A stretch of DNA of 64,000 nucleotides, from the NCBI RefSeq assembly GCF_910592395.1, contig NC_088324.1, positions 7,344,953 to 7,408,952 on the forward strand. Direction: 5' to 3'. Each line of letters opens with the position of its first letter. Position 1 is the first letter of the stretch. Source of the stretch: Lineus longissimus (lineage: Eukaryota; Nemertea; Pilidiophora; Heteronemertea; Lineidae). The notes under the pieces are model-generated. The model was not told the origin of the DNA and did not search any database. It saw only the letters and a list, made by a program, of their open reading frames with translations. Shown here in pieces: positions 32,823 through 44,574 of this stretch. A program made the translations under genes and the position numbers.

Positions 32823-34345
32823 TTTGGGGTGTACCGAGTTCTGCGCTGGCGCCGTAAAATCGACTTTGAGAATGTATCAACAACTTCATCAATAATGAAC
32901 ACATAAAAGACCGACAAAATTAACCTGTCAGGTCGGTTCCCGAAGTGACTTCTTTGCCAAACATCGATGATTTTCATATTCGACAGCGTGCACCCTTGTT
33001 TAATTACGACTTGCTCTTTCATGACACCGCTAAGACGGCCGGTTTTGACCCCCGAGGCCCGGCCCACATTGGGAATGAGCAGGCAGGACTACCGCGGGAT
33101 AACAAACTCCGTCCGGCCTGATTTAAACGACAAAAAGATAGAAAAAAAGTTAACACTGTAAGTACATAATGTTATTCAACAAAAGTAACACCGGCCGATG
33201 ATGAAGCTATTAGCGCGAATCGCAAATCAATAGTCACAAGTAATGGTACATGGGTGGTTACTGATAATGTTGGTGTACGTCGCCGCGGGCAAGGCATTCG
33301 CGTATTTACAACACCTCTGCCATTGTTATCAGTTTTCGATAGACAAATCCCGTTGCATGATATATCATGCAGAAGATATGAAAATCAAAACTCACCGATA
33401 ACCGACGCCCAAGTCACTAGGCATGTTTCGCGACGGAGAACCAAGTAAAAAGTTGTGGCGGAATCAAGTCCTACGCGTAGTCGTTTACCCGGAAATCGAC
33501 CGGCTTTTATCCGCCATTGACTTGCTATTTCAATATAAGTGTTGGGGAAAATCTGGTATAAAATTTAGATTTTTGATTTAATGATCACAAGTGAAGCAAT
33601 AATCAAAGACAAATCAGATGTTATTCAGCGTTATTTAAACTTTCAGACAAACACAACATTGCGTTCTAATGTAATAAGTAGCGGGTTTGGCCCTTTTTAT
33701 CATGAAAGATTGCACCTTCTGATTGCTCATTTAAACCCCTGATTGATTCATTCTGTGGAGATCGGGGTAATAACATGGTATCCCAAAAGTGCTTTGAACA
33801 GGGAAACAAATGGAAAGCGCTATAAAAAGAACTACATATCATTATCATTATTACTATAAAGCGTAGGACTGCTGTCGTCTGCCGATACCCGGCACACCTT
33901 ATTGCACCTTATCGTTTTCCGCTGATCCGGTAAATCGAAAAAGTAATCCAATCGTCGTTTCGTGTTCAATTATTGTTCAACACTTATGCGCCAAGAAATG
34001 ATTTTCATCAGCTGGTGGCCTGGGACAATCGAAGCCTTTAACCAATAGAATGTTACTCCTAATGCAGTACTCTGCGAGACATTATTATTTTCATCGCTGT
34101 TACCGGTAACGATGACAAGCACGTGATTCTGAAAGGAACGTAGTGAAGCGATTAATGGAAACGTGCCTACAGTGTTGGCTTGGTACACGAACAGGAACTC
34201 GCCATGGGAGATGACTGATGTTAGGACGGGCCGTGTACTTCGAAGTCGATAACCCTGAGCGACACCCTAATGTTTTAAAACAGTGCCGGTGTAGAGGTTT
34301 GGAATGTCCTAGGATAGACTGTCCGCGGAACAGCTGATTCTATTA
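32823..34345. other. Non-coding
   Basis: No supported gene. A short stretch at 34206-34236 recurs on the other side of the transposon (see the finding on flanking repeats). Confidence 0.35.
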
Positions 34346-34825
34346 TAGTAGAGTCAATTTATGAAAAATAAGGCCTAACCTCAAAAAAATTGCAAGCAAA
34401 CGTTTTATGGTTGTTTATTGTAGTATTGGGTCTTGTAAACAACATATCAAAAGTTTACAAAAATTTATGTCCGGGAAAGGGTCAAAAAATGACGTCAAAA
34501 ACAAGATGGCCGCCAAATCATAAAAGTGGCTATATCTCACTTCATATTTGACATAGAGTGAAAATATTGGTGCCTAGGTATAGGTTTTAGGGGTCAAGGA
34601 ATCCATTAAGCCTATTTATGAGGTTGTAGGAGAATTGCATAATGGGAAATCCAAGATGGCCGCCACGACGGCCCCAGATTATGTCTTTGGCCACAACTCA
34701 GTTCATACTAAACGAAACTGACAGTTGTGTGGTGTCTTTTCATAGGGTTTAGGGGTCAAGGAATCCATTAAGACTATTTATGAAGTTGTAGAAGAAGTGC
34801 ATCATTGCAAATCGATGCTGACCGC
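34346..34825 (+). repeat. Left terminal inverted repeat of the transposon
   Basis: Pairs with 37681-38150. The outer 13 bp match, then a stretch of about 15-25 bp differs, then more than 400 bp match closely. The repeat contains two subterminal direct copies 162 bp apart, each starting AGGGGTCAAGGAATCCATTA (34589 and 34751), and a TGACGTCA palindrome at 34490-34497. Confidence 0.88.
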
Positions 34826-36364
34826 AATACACCCAAGACTTAAAAATAGCTCAGTTTATGTTATTGGTCATCAAGCAACAAAACATGCATTTTCTCCACG
34901 TTGGAGTACGTATGCAACCTAGCCGCTAAGCAAAACATCCCACCAATCGTTACATTCGACCAGCCGCTCTTCTGGAAGGCATCGGAGATCGTAAATGAAG
35001 TACCAGACAATAGTCCGATTAGAAATGTTGTGTTGTTACTAGGCAGATTCCATACCTTCATGAATCTTCTGTGGGCAATAGGAACATTAATGGATGGGAG
35101 TGGGCTGAGACAGATCCTAGAAACAGTCTATGGAGAAAACGCGGTTGTGCATATCATGAGTGGTAAATCTGTACAACGTGCATTTCGTGGACATCTTCTT
35201 GTGGATCAATGCCCTACGCATCAGATAGTGGCTAAAATCATCAAGGACGAGCCTGGTTTTGAAAACGTCTTGAAAGAGCTTGAAACGCTCTACGCTCTTA
35301 CGGAAACTGGTGAACGAGAGATGGAGTCGTTGCCGAAGTCGGATTGCATCGCAACAATCGCTGATCAGCTCAAATCGAAAGAATGTGAACTATCCAATGA
35401 TTCAAAGACAAGTAAACTGTGGATAAACTATCAGAAAATGTTGGGAGTTGCACGCGAGCTCATTGAGGCTGATCGCACTGGGTCATGGGAGATGCACCTC
35501 CATGCCATCGCAGATTGTTTGCCAATATTTGCAGCAGCTGGACACCCTAACTATCTCAAGTCGGGTTAACTGTATCTACAGAAGATGAACAGCTTAGAAG
35601 CTGAAAACCCTACTGTTCATCAGAAGTTTATGAATGGCTTCCATGTCATACGCCGCAGCAACCAATACTGGGCTGGCCTAAGCTCTGATCTTGTTATAGA
35701 GCAGACGCTCATGCGTTCTCTTAAAAGCACAGGCGGGCTAACAAGAGGAAGTGGCTTCAGTGAACACCAAAGAACACTTTGGACCATGTCTCGCCCTGTA
35801 ACCTCAGCCTACAACTATGCCATGCAAGAGTTCAGCTAGATGGTATACACAACAAGTGAACAGCACAAAGAGGCTACGCCTTCAAGGATGAACAGAGATA
35901 AAGCAGACGGAGAAAAGCTAATAGAAAAACTTGCAGACTTTTCTCCCTTTACAGGGGATGCCACCTTGCGCAACATTATAACAGGGATAAATGCTAATGA
36001 AGATGTGAACGTGCATGATCTTTTCACGGTTGGCAAAAGCGTAGTAAAAGCAATGGAAGGACAGTCTATATTTTCGTATTCGCACAAGAGAAATACTAGA
36101 GTGAAGACATTAGCTACTGCCCGGGCCATCAAAATAACTGGCGATCGAACCATCGACCCAGCTCTGTTGTTTCAGAGGTTCTTGGTTGTGTCACAGTCAG
36201 GAGAAGATCTTAGTCTAAGTGAGGTGATGGACTATGAACTCAGCCCTCATCCTCCATCGTTATTTGAAGCAAAGCACTGCTTGCGCTAACCAGACAAGGC
36301 ACAACTGATGGAAGCTATAAGAAACCATGTCACTCCTAAATCCGAGGATGCCGTGCTCGATACA

Positions 36365-37051
36365 ATCCCAGTCACTGATCACTACGTTTTAGACGGGGGC
36401 TCACTTTTGCATAGAACGAAATGGACCGAAGGGTCCACATACAGCTCGATCGCCGAGGCATATGCAAAGCTCACTGGTGATTTATACGGACATGCCACAG
36501 TTGTCTTTGATGGGTACAGCGGAGGGCCAGGAATTAAGGATAATACTCATCAGCGACGAGGTGCTAACAAGACTGCAAACAAGGTCGATATATCAGATGC
36601 TACCAAGTTCGTTGGAAAAAAGGAAGACCCCTCTCAAATGTGGAAAACAAACAGGCTATGATTGATCTAATCGCAAACTGTTTGCGACAGAAAGGCTGCA
36701 ATGTCATTCAAGCTGAGGGAGATGCAGACGTGGACATTGTAAAAGCTGCAGTTTCGATGTCTAGGTACAAATCTACAACGCTCATTGGTGAAGATACCGA
36801 CCTGTTGATTCTCCTCTTGTATCATGCGACAGTTGAGGACAGCCATGAGCTGTACTTCCCGTTCAGACAAAAGTGGTGATAAAACAAAACATGTGTACAA
36901 CATCAGTGTTCTGAAACATATATTAGGTGATGACATATGCACTGATCTGCTGTTTTTGCACGCATTCACGGGTTGTGATACGACTTCAAGAATCTTTGGC
37001 ATTGGAAAGAAATCCGTGTTCGAAAAGATTCTGAAGGGAGACACCGTGTAA
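36365..37051 (+). other. FEN1/XPG-like nuclease region of the broken transposase
   Basis: Acidic motifs come in the order expected for the FEN1/PIN-like fold: DHYVLDGGSLLH, then VVFDGYSGG, then EGDADVDIVKAA, then IGEDTDLLILLLYHA, and AFTGCDTTSRIFGIGKKS, the last resembling the GCD...GIGPK helix-hairpin region of FEN1. Both frameshifts of the pseudogene lie inside this region. Confidence 0.75.
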
Positions 37052-37417
37052 CGCTCATGTTCAAAGGTGTTTTGTTCCCCTGACAGAGACAAAAAAACTA
37101 TCGAAGGTGCTGGCTCTAAAGCAATGATTTCATTGTTTAATGGGAATCAAAGCGAATCTCTAGCAGCCCTTAGGTACAGTTTGCTCTGTAAGAAAGTTTC
37201 AAGAGCCAAGGCATTTGTGACACCTGAACGACTTCCACCAACTGCTTCTGCCACCAGATTTCACTCACTTAGGGTGCATTACCAAGTGCTTGTCTGGATG
37301 GGCATGAGTGAGGACATGGTTCCAACTGACTGGGGATTCAAAGTCCAAGGGGATACACTCATTCCGATCATGATGGATAATGACCTTGCTCCCGAGGCTC
37401 TCCTCAAAATGATCCAC

Positions 37418-37516
37418 TGCAACTGCTCCGCTACATGTAACACACTAAGGTGTACCTGCAAAAAGCATGGGCTTGAGTGCACGAATGCATGCGGATCTTG
37501 TCAGGAGGAGAACTGT
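37418..37516 (+). other. Cys-rich CXC-like cluster at the transposase C-terminus
   Basis: Nine cysteines in about 33 residues: CNCSATC, LRCTCKKHGLEC, ACGSCQEENC. The C-x-C-x3-C ... C-x-C-K spacing recalls tesmin/TSO1 CXC domains and other zinc-binding clusters. A DNA-binding role is inferred. Confidence 0.65.
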
Positions 37517-37680
37517 GATAACATGACTCTGGACCCAATACAAGACGAAGAAGACGTTGATGAAGAACAATGAGATATAGAGGCTATTTCCACAGTGACT
37601 AAAAATAAAATATTACTATGTACATATAGTCGTTGCTAAATATAGTTCTTTAATATTCCCAACTTACGCACCATATCTGG

Positions 37681-38150
37681 TGGCCATCTTGGATTCCCTA
37701 TTATGCACTTCTTCTACAACCTCATAAATAGTCTTAATGGATTCCTTGACCCCTAAAACCTATGAAAAGACACCACACAACTGTCAGTTTCGTTTAGTAT
37801 GAATTGAGTTGTGGCCAAAGACATAATCTGGGGCCGTCGTGGCGGCCATCTTGGATTTCCCATTATGCAATTCTCCTACAACCTCATAAATAGGCTTAAT
37901 GGATTCCTTGACCCCTAAAACCTATACCTAGACACCAATATTTTCACTCTATGTCAAATATGAAGTGAGATATAGCCACTTTTATGATTTGGCGGCCATC
38001 TTGTTTTTGACGTCACTTTTTGACCCTTTCCCGGACTTAAATTTTTGTAAACTTTTGATATGTTGTTCACAAGACCCAATACTACAATAAACAACCATAA
38101 AACGTTTGCTTGCAATTTTTTTGGGGTCAGGTGCTATATTGACTCTACTA
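37681..38150 (-). repeat. Right terminal inverted repeat of the transposon
   Basis: Reverse-complement partner of 34346-34825, with the TGACGTCA palindrome at 38008-38015 and GGCGGCCATCTT twice (about 37843 and 37991). The outer end is ...ATTGACTCTACTA. Confidence 0.88.
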
Positions 38151-40915
38151 TTACGCGCTTTAACCTCGTATCTTTTGGTGGTCATGGCATCTATAGAACC
38201 AAATAAAATACTATAATCCGTCAGCATACAATAGCGCCGGACACCGTTTCCAGGCGGATATTTTCTACTTCTACACTTGTACGAGAAGTTTCGATGGTGG
38301 GTGGCTGATGTTAACACGGGCCGTGAATCATATACAAACATAGCATTATGACCATGAGAAAACCCGTGTAACGTTAAGGTAAAGTCACTGGAACACTTGT
38401 AGTCCGGGCACAATGATAGCCTACGTGTACATTATTGTGTACCGACAGCTTGTTTCTACACCGTGGAGGCTATAACTGTACCGGGGCTATCATCGTACCG
38501 CTCCACCTTAATTATCGAAAGGGCTAGCCGGCGTGGCCATTGATCAGTGCTAACATCCCCTCACGCCACTGGCGAGTCAACCGGTTACACTTAGTTACGC
38601 TAATTATTCCATTGGAGCACGACAGGGGCGGAGTGTTTGTATTTGTCCACGGTGTTATACTATAGACAGAAGCCCAGATCAATGGAATCTGAGATGGGGT
38701 CAGTTTGGCTTTGCCTAATCTGTTGATGCTCACAAAACAATCAATCGGTGGCATCTTTGATTTTTCCCGATATCGGTTTGGCCGCGGCGAAACGGACAAC
38801 GAGATTGTCATCTGTTTGTACCAGTGGTGACCTCGCGGCCTTTGTGGCGAGATTTGGCTCAGGTCTTTGTCCGAAGTATCCTTAAAAACAGGATTAGGAC
38901 GCCATCTTGGACGCCATCTTGAATAGAAGAACAAGCTTGTTTTTTTGTTACTGCGCAGCTTTCAATCTGAGCTGGTCGAATTTAATTTTGACAATTCTTC
39001 TCAGCGCGCGATCTTTGATTCGTAAGGAGACACAAAGGGAGAAGAAAAGTGTAAAATATGTTGGTTTTACATGGCAAACGGCTTCTAGCAGCGCTGTGAC
39101 TTCTCTAAACAGTAAAAATAAGAAATCCTTATACGGCAATACGAGAAAACAGTGCATTGACGGAGTACACCCGTAGATCTAATGACGTTTGCCCGCTATG
39201 TCCTAATTTAAGTATAGTGTACCATCCAAATACTATTAAAATCATTATTTTATAATATCAGAGATCAGCAGAGGGTAACGGCGCATGTATATCGGCGCCT
39301 GTGGCAATCAGGGCCGAGTCGTCAGCCTGAACGTAAAACTCTTAATGAGATTAACTGAACAAATGACGTCTTAAAGGAACGTGCTTTTGAACAACTGGGC
39401 TTGGAGTATTTACCTACAACCGCATTAAACCCATACATACCCAAGTTGTTCCTTTCATATTCTTAACAGATGGTCCCAGAGACTGTAAAAAAAGACAACG
39501 AAACATCAGAGATTTTCATTAGCAGATCGATAATGCGATGGCCGAGTTTCACAGATTTAAAGTTCACCTAAATCGTGGAAACCATGCTGCAAATACTTCC
39601 ACCAGGCACAGTAAATAGAGCATATGTAGCCAAATGCTGAACACGAAAATCGAAAAAAATCAAACTCTCGAAACTCACTGACAAATGTGGAAGGGTTTCT
39701 CGTTACTAATTTGAACGCTCTAAAATAAGTTATTTTCTTTTGTGATCCTTTTTACGGCTGTTTTTGAGATGAGTCTCAAGTTTTGATATTCTTTCGAAAT
39801 AACATCAAGTTCCAGAATGATGTACTGCGTGGAGTATTTAACACAAAATGACGTGTTTGGATATTGGCTTCATTACTATTCAAAACACATGACTTTCAAG
39901 CTTTAGACGACTGAGCAATCATAGTTCGCCGCTCAACCTGTCCATCACGGTATCCACTGATGAGAATTGCACGAATCGACTAAGCACGACGCGAGAACGG
40001 AACCTGAGCCTTTGCCTAAGGTACTGTCGTCTTGGGATAATATTTCCCACCTTGTTTTATGGGACTGACAAATCTAGGTTCAATGAGACTATAAGGAAGA
40101 GATTGCCCAATTTTAGACTTAGACTGCCGAATTTAAGTTTCAGGTTGTTTTCAATGTTCAGGTGGTATAAAATTTACGGAATGAATGACTTTGACAAGTT
40201 GAAAACACACATCTAAAAAATATCAATTTCTGGCGAAAGCCTGCAAAGACAATGTATCATGAGAATGTACATCATTTTTGGAACACAATGTCTAAAAAAG
40301 AGAACGAATTTGGAAAAAACGAAGGTAAATAGTCACTGGTTATGCCCAATCTGTTTTACTACATAGGCTATCACATTCATATTCTTTTTAATGTTTCGCA
40401 AAATATTGTCAAAGTTTCCATAAAGTGCTTTTCCCCATCAAAACCCAACATTTCTTTAAAAGTCAAACAAATACTGGATTGAGAACGAAACTTACAGAAC
40501 ATTTCGAATAGCATCCGCCATTCCTCGTCAGCTGATCTACTGCTGTTGATGTTGTTGTTGTTGTTGTCGTTGTTCGTTGTTACAGAAGATAGTAACTGCA
40601 TGAATTTAAATGCGTCATGGAGGTGGATTTTTAAAAACATATTTTTCGGAATAAATGAACCTTTTTATTGTTTATCAAATGAGTTAAAAACACCTCATTT
40701 ACCGAGTGGTGTAATAACATAGCCAACCAAGTGGGCCTTACAACTCATGCTAAAGCCGAGATTTGCCTGCTACCTGGCGCCCCATTCATCCACCGGTAAC
40801 ATGATAATAGCTCTTTGTCAAGTCGCCAGGACGAAATGCAAATAACCACGAGGAATTCGATGATTACTCCTCGCCGCTTCGTTATCATAACAAAACGACA
40901 TCAACTTCGACTTAG
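38151..40915. other. Non-coding
   Basis: No supported gene. A 143-codon minus-strand frame at 37982-38413 runs out of the transposon end and is chance. CGCCATCTTG is repeated twice at 38900-38921. A GTT-type microsatellite lies at 40547-40585. Confidence 0.35.
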
Positions 40916-40919
40916 GAGA

Positions 40920-40990
40920 CGGCCATTTTGAATTGGAGCGAAATTGGCTCCTTTCAATTTCGTTCATAGCGACCGGAAGTAGCGAAAATT
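40920..40990 (+). promoter_or_regulatory. Possible housekeeping-type promoter
   Basis: GGCCATTTTGAATTGG (YY1-like, about 40920) and ACCGGAAGT (ETS-like, 40973-40981) lie just upstream of the open frames and splice sites that follow. TATA is absent. Inference from motif clustering only. Confidence 0.25.
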
Positions 40991-41585
40991 GCACGAAGAA
41001 TACTGCAGTGTTATTCCAAAGAGCAAGCAATTAGGCGCCAGTCAGTCTAAAAATGATAAAACATCAGTCGCCGCATGCACTCAGTCGTTCTTATACAAGG
41101 GAGTGACTACAAAATTGCCACATGATGTTGCAGACAAAAGAAACATTACCTGCATCCTCCGGATCAAAGAATCGACTTGATGGTGGCCCAACTGAGTCGG
41201 TCTATGGCACAAACAAAGCAGGCAAATTCAGTTGCATCGATATTTTTAATTGGCTGGAGCAAGGGAGACGCACCCGTCTTCGTGTTTTACTATCTTTCGC
41301 CTTAACCACCATGCGCCCGTATGCGTCATTTACCAAGTTCATCTCCCAATAACCGCCGACTTGGAATATCGTCAAAAGACGGCCTGGTAGCCAGTTTCCT
41401 ACGGTTGACAATCAAAATCCTGGTCTGTAAGTGGTTCGGCTGTCAAGGCCGTAAGACGCCTCCACTGCGTTGGGTTTTGCGTTTTTCCCACTGTCCATAT
41501 CGGGCAGTGCAACAGAAAACAACAACGGGAAAAAACGCGAAAGGAACCGCAAATCGGACAAGTCTGGGGAGGCCTTAAAGTTTCC

Positions 41586-41677
41586 ATTCGGAAAATCTGC
41601 ACAGAAAGCTTTGTTCCCATTTCTTGAGAGAATTCGGAAAATCTGCACAGAAAGCTTTGTTCCCATTTCTTGAGAGA
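41586..41677 (+). repeat. 46-bp exact tandem duplication
   Basis: The block starting ATTCGGAAAATCTGCACAGA occurs at 41586 and again at 41632 with no visible change. Forty-six is not a multiple of three, so it would shift any frame through it. Confidence 0.88.
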
Positions 41678-43251
41678 ATTTTGTGGTCGAAATATTCAGA
41701 CCGTTAAAAAACAAACTTCGAAGAAATCCGCCGAAAAGTTTGCGCTCCAGAGCTCATGAAATCGCTAAGGACATAGCTAAAAGACTGGCCAAACCCGACT
41801 TGGCAGTAAAACAAAAAATATCAGCACCGGATCCCGCACCGGATCTACACCAACAGGTTTGTCTCTAATTACTGCACACAACTGCTAACATAATCTCCCT
41901 TTCTTTCGTTACAGGTAAGACGAACGAGATTCAGAAAAATTAGCAGAGTAATGGCCCCGGTAAGTTTTTCTTCGGGCACACGATGTGTTTAACTTCTTTG
42001 ATTATGAGGGACGCTATCTTTGGAGATAATGATAGAGATTAGTCGCGTTGGTCAGGGATCGTATATTTTTCGTATGCCGTGATTTGTTTCAGTTGCATGA
42101 TAGCTAGCTGTTTGTGCTAACAGAGTGCTGGTAACGCTATTTCAATGTTGAGATATATACATGTATTCGAATCAGCTGTATTTGTTAGTAACCGTTAAGC
42201 TACGCACACACGACGGACACTGAAAATGACAAAACATATTTTGAAAATATTAATCAAATCAAAAAAGTATCATGTGGAAGCGATAATATGAATGGAAAAC
42301 AGTAATTTTGGCTAAATAGATCTCTCAGAATTTCAGAAAAATAAAACAGTTTAGAAATATCATTCGCTGCCCAATAAAACAACGGATAAGACGAAAGAGT
42401 TGAATCAATTCGCCTCCTATAAGTAACGCCGAGCGCGTCTCCTCGTTCATCATCAGCTGCCGGGGAGAGCCAATCCGTCCAATCTGCGGGGAACGTCCGG
42501 TTCCTGACGACCAGATATCCTCTCCTTCCCCCCGATTGCCACTCACGAGGCAAACACGTTTGGTGCCAGTCACAGGCGACAGCTGATTAGCAGATAAGCT
42601 GATATTTTGGCTGATTGTACTGCTGACAGCAGCGCAGGCCAGCCGTTTGTTGCGGCTTATATTTTCATGAGGGACTGCCTTTGGAAGGGATCTTGGACAT
42701 TACTTAGTTTAATGCAAATTTTTATCTTTAACGTGTAAGCTCCCCGCAAGGGATCGACACATTTTCATTTTGATGTCCATCCATCCAAGTGTATAAAGTT
42801 TATGTTGTAAGTTATTTATCCTAATTTGTTACATGTATTTCAACAGATTCGGATAAGTAAGTTACAGCATCAAAATCAACAAAAGATCTGTGCTAGAATA
42901 ATTTTGTTGGTTTTTACCATTGACCGTGACCTTGATAATAAAGTTGGCGTCGAGTGTTACTAACTTTTCTGATACATGCAGTTTGGTCAACTTATCTTTA
43001 CACACCCATATTTAGACTTACCTGTGCCACCGACCAAGCCAATCGAGGTGTGTACCGGTTTAAAGAGACCGGCGAATCCTGGTCGTCATGGCGGGGTGGT
43101 CGCGTTACTGAGGTGGTCGTCGACCAGGGTTCCACTGCACTTGCACATCTCAGGATGCCGCACCATGCTAACTGCCTCTAGATTGCTCCAGACTCCATTT
43201 CAGTTCGCTATCACCGCTGCATCATTTAACAATGGATCAGCCGCAAATTAA
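41674..43251 (+). CDS. Candidate spliced gene, unknown product, partial
   Basis: Three open segments join in the same phase. 41674-41856 ends CAACAG at a GTTTGT donor. A 58-bp intron with a CTAAC and CTTTCTTTCGTTACAG acceptor follows. 41915-41959 (15 codons, including MAP at its end) meets a GGTAAGT donor. The next acceptor at 42982 is preceded by a perfect TACTAAC branch site (about 42957-42963) and ATGCAG. The last segment 42982-43251 starts FGQLIFTHPYLDLPVPPTKP and ends at a TAA. The first segment is very basic and has no ATG, so either an upstream exon exists or translation starts at the ATG at 41951, giving a 92-residue protein MAPFGQLIF.... An alternative donor (GAG/GTGTGT) follows PTKPIE at about 43048. 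I do not recognise the product. Confidence 0.4.
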
Positions 43252-44574
43252 GGCCCCCCAGGTGCGACACTTAGATATACGCAATATCTATAAAACATAG
43301 CCATATATGAATATTTATTTCCATTAATCTGCGCGAATGGCGTGAGCCTCGATCTTCTGTTGATTTGCTGGTAATCAGATTGGTGGAGGAGTAGACAGGT
43401 GACATTTGTTATCCTTTCCTCCGCTATGAAAAATGTTGCCCAGCATTAACGATCGCTGGTATGCCAAAGAACAGCATCATTAAGGGCATAATAACCAAGT
43501 TGTCGGCTGCACAGTCACTTTCACTCTATAGTAGGAGTTTCTACAATCAAATGGTACATAAAATGGAAAAATTCAAAGAAGGAAAGTTTCCCGCACGAAG
43601 ATTTGTGCGACCTAAAATAAGGAATAACGCGTTTTTTTGCCCTATATACAATGTATTGTACAGAGAGAGTTGAAACAAAATTTCTTAAAAGTCCAACACC
43701 TTCAGAAAATAGTTTACTGATAAACAGAAAGACCAAGTTAACAAAGGTTGTCCATCCCTTCCGCGGCTTAGACCAGCCTACGCCCTCTTTCACACTCACA
43801 GCGGTTCGACTTTTATTATTTATTCTTGGCTACATGTACCTGTTTATTTCCGTTCGGGAGGTAAGTGTAATGTCGCCAAGTTTGGCACGATCGCCCGTAG
43901 CAATGACTGTTATATAGAAATATTATGCTTGTAGTAAGGATCACCAGAAAAATCTATGTTGTATAAACATGTAGCGACGATGCGCAAAAACGTGCAATTC
44001 GTTGCTATTGAGTAATACGCACGCCTGGAGGCCCGAATCACATTCTTGATTATCATGATTGTTTCTTGACAAGGTTCCACAAGGGAATATTACAGTGCTG
44101 TAGTGATTATCGCGGACGAAAAAAATACAATGGGGAGATGCGTTACAGGAAGTGTATTTCTGATGGTACAAATGTATAACATGGCGGAAAAATATATTCA
44201 GACTTGTAACAAAGTACTAAAGGTACTACTTAGGTACCTGGTTTAGAACTTGCCACCGATGAGTTAAGCATTTTCTGTTCCAAGATACTCGTAGTTGTCC
44301 CGACGCACGATCGCCACCTGCCTTGTCGCCCAACGGTCGTACTTATCTCCTGTGTTCCTTTATTAGTTAAGGTACTTCTACTTCTAAAATTTTTGAGGCA
44401 AAAACAAAAATGTTAGAAGCTAGGCAGATGATACTGTAGTTCTTTTCCCGTTACGTTAAAACGATTAGTCTCTAGTAATCGACTTTTAATGTTATAATTT
44501 TGCATATTTCATGTCCTAAATCGTTAGGTTAACACTCTTCCTTTGCAGGGTAAAAGCATAATGGAAAAAACATA
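43252..44574. other. Non-coding, one dispersed repeat
   Basis: 43493-43583 (AACCAAGTTGTCGGCTGCAC onward) matches 55038-55128. The 88-92-codon open frames across 43521-43917 on both strands are not recognised. No other gene is seen. Confidence 0.35.
43493..43583 (+). repeat. Dispersed repeat, partner at 55038-55128
   Basis: About 90 bp, beginning AACCAAGTTGTCGGCTGC and ending near GGAAAAATTCAAA in both copies, same strand, with several substitutions. Class unknown. Confidence 0.65.

Larger units (their letters stand above)
34850..37573 (+). pseudogene. Transposase-type protein of the transposon, broken by 4 stops and 2 frameshifts
   Basis: A single ancestral frame can be followed. 34850-36289 stays in one frame but is cut by TAA (35567-35569), TAG (35837-35839) and TAA (36287-36289). 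The frame shifts near 36635, shifts back near 36865, and meets another TAA at 37049-37051 before running to the stop at 37571-37573. The N-terminal half (FDQPLFWKASEI, LLLGRFHTFMNLLWAIG, SGLRQILE) resembles proteins of unknown function that are numerous in cnidarian and other marine invertebrate genomes. The middle is the nuclease region and the end the CXC-like cluster. No Met start was identified; the frame opens after an AG at 34848-34849, so an upstream exon or lost start is possible. Total about 900 residues if intact. Confidence 0.82.
34346..38150 (+). mobile_element. Decayed DNA transposon encoding an XPG-like nuclease (Academ-type, inferred)
   Basis: A 3.8-kb element. Both ends begin TAGTAGAGTCAAT, read inwards. 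TTA stands directly outside each end (34343-34345 and 38151-38153), a 3-bp target duplication. Inverted repeats of about 470 bp enclose a single broken plus-strand gene with a FEN1/XPG-like nuclease region and a C-terminal Cys-rich cluster. Academ is the eukaryotic transposon superfamily described as encoding an XPG nuclease together with a Cys-rich zinc finger; the match in architecture is the basis of the call. No helicase region is visible. The autonomous gene is dead, but the ends look well kept. Confidence 0.8.

Noticed and set aside
35567-37051. Stop-codon reassignment or programmed frameshifting to explain the broken transposase
   Set aside because: The histone and GPCR genes here use normal stops, and two separate frameshifts accompany the stops. 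Decay is simpler.
37982-38413. 143-codon minus-strand frame with several Cys and His
   Set aside because: Starts outside and runs into the transposon inverted repeat. The Cys/His spacing fits no zinc-finger pattern.
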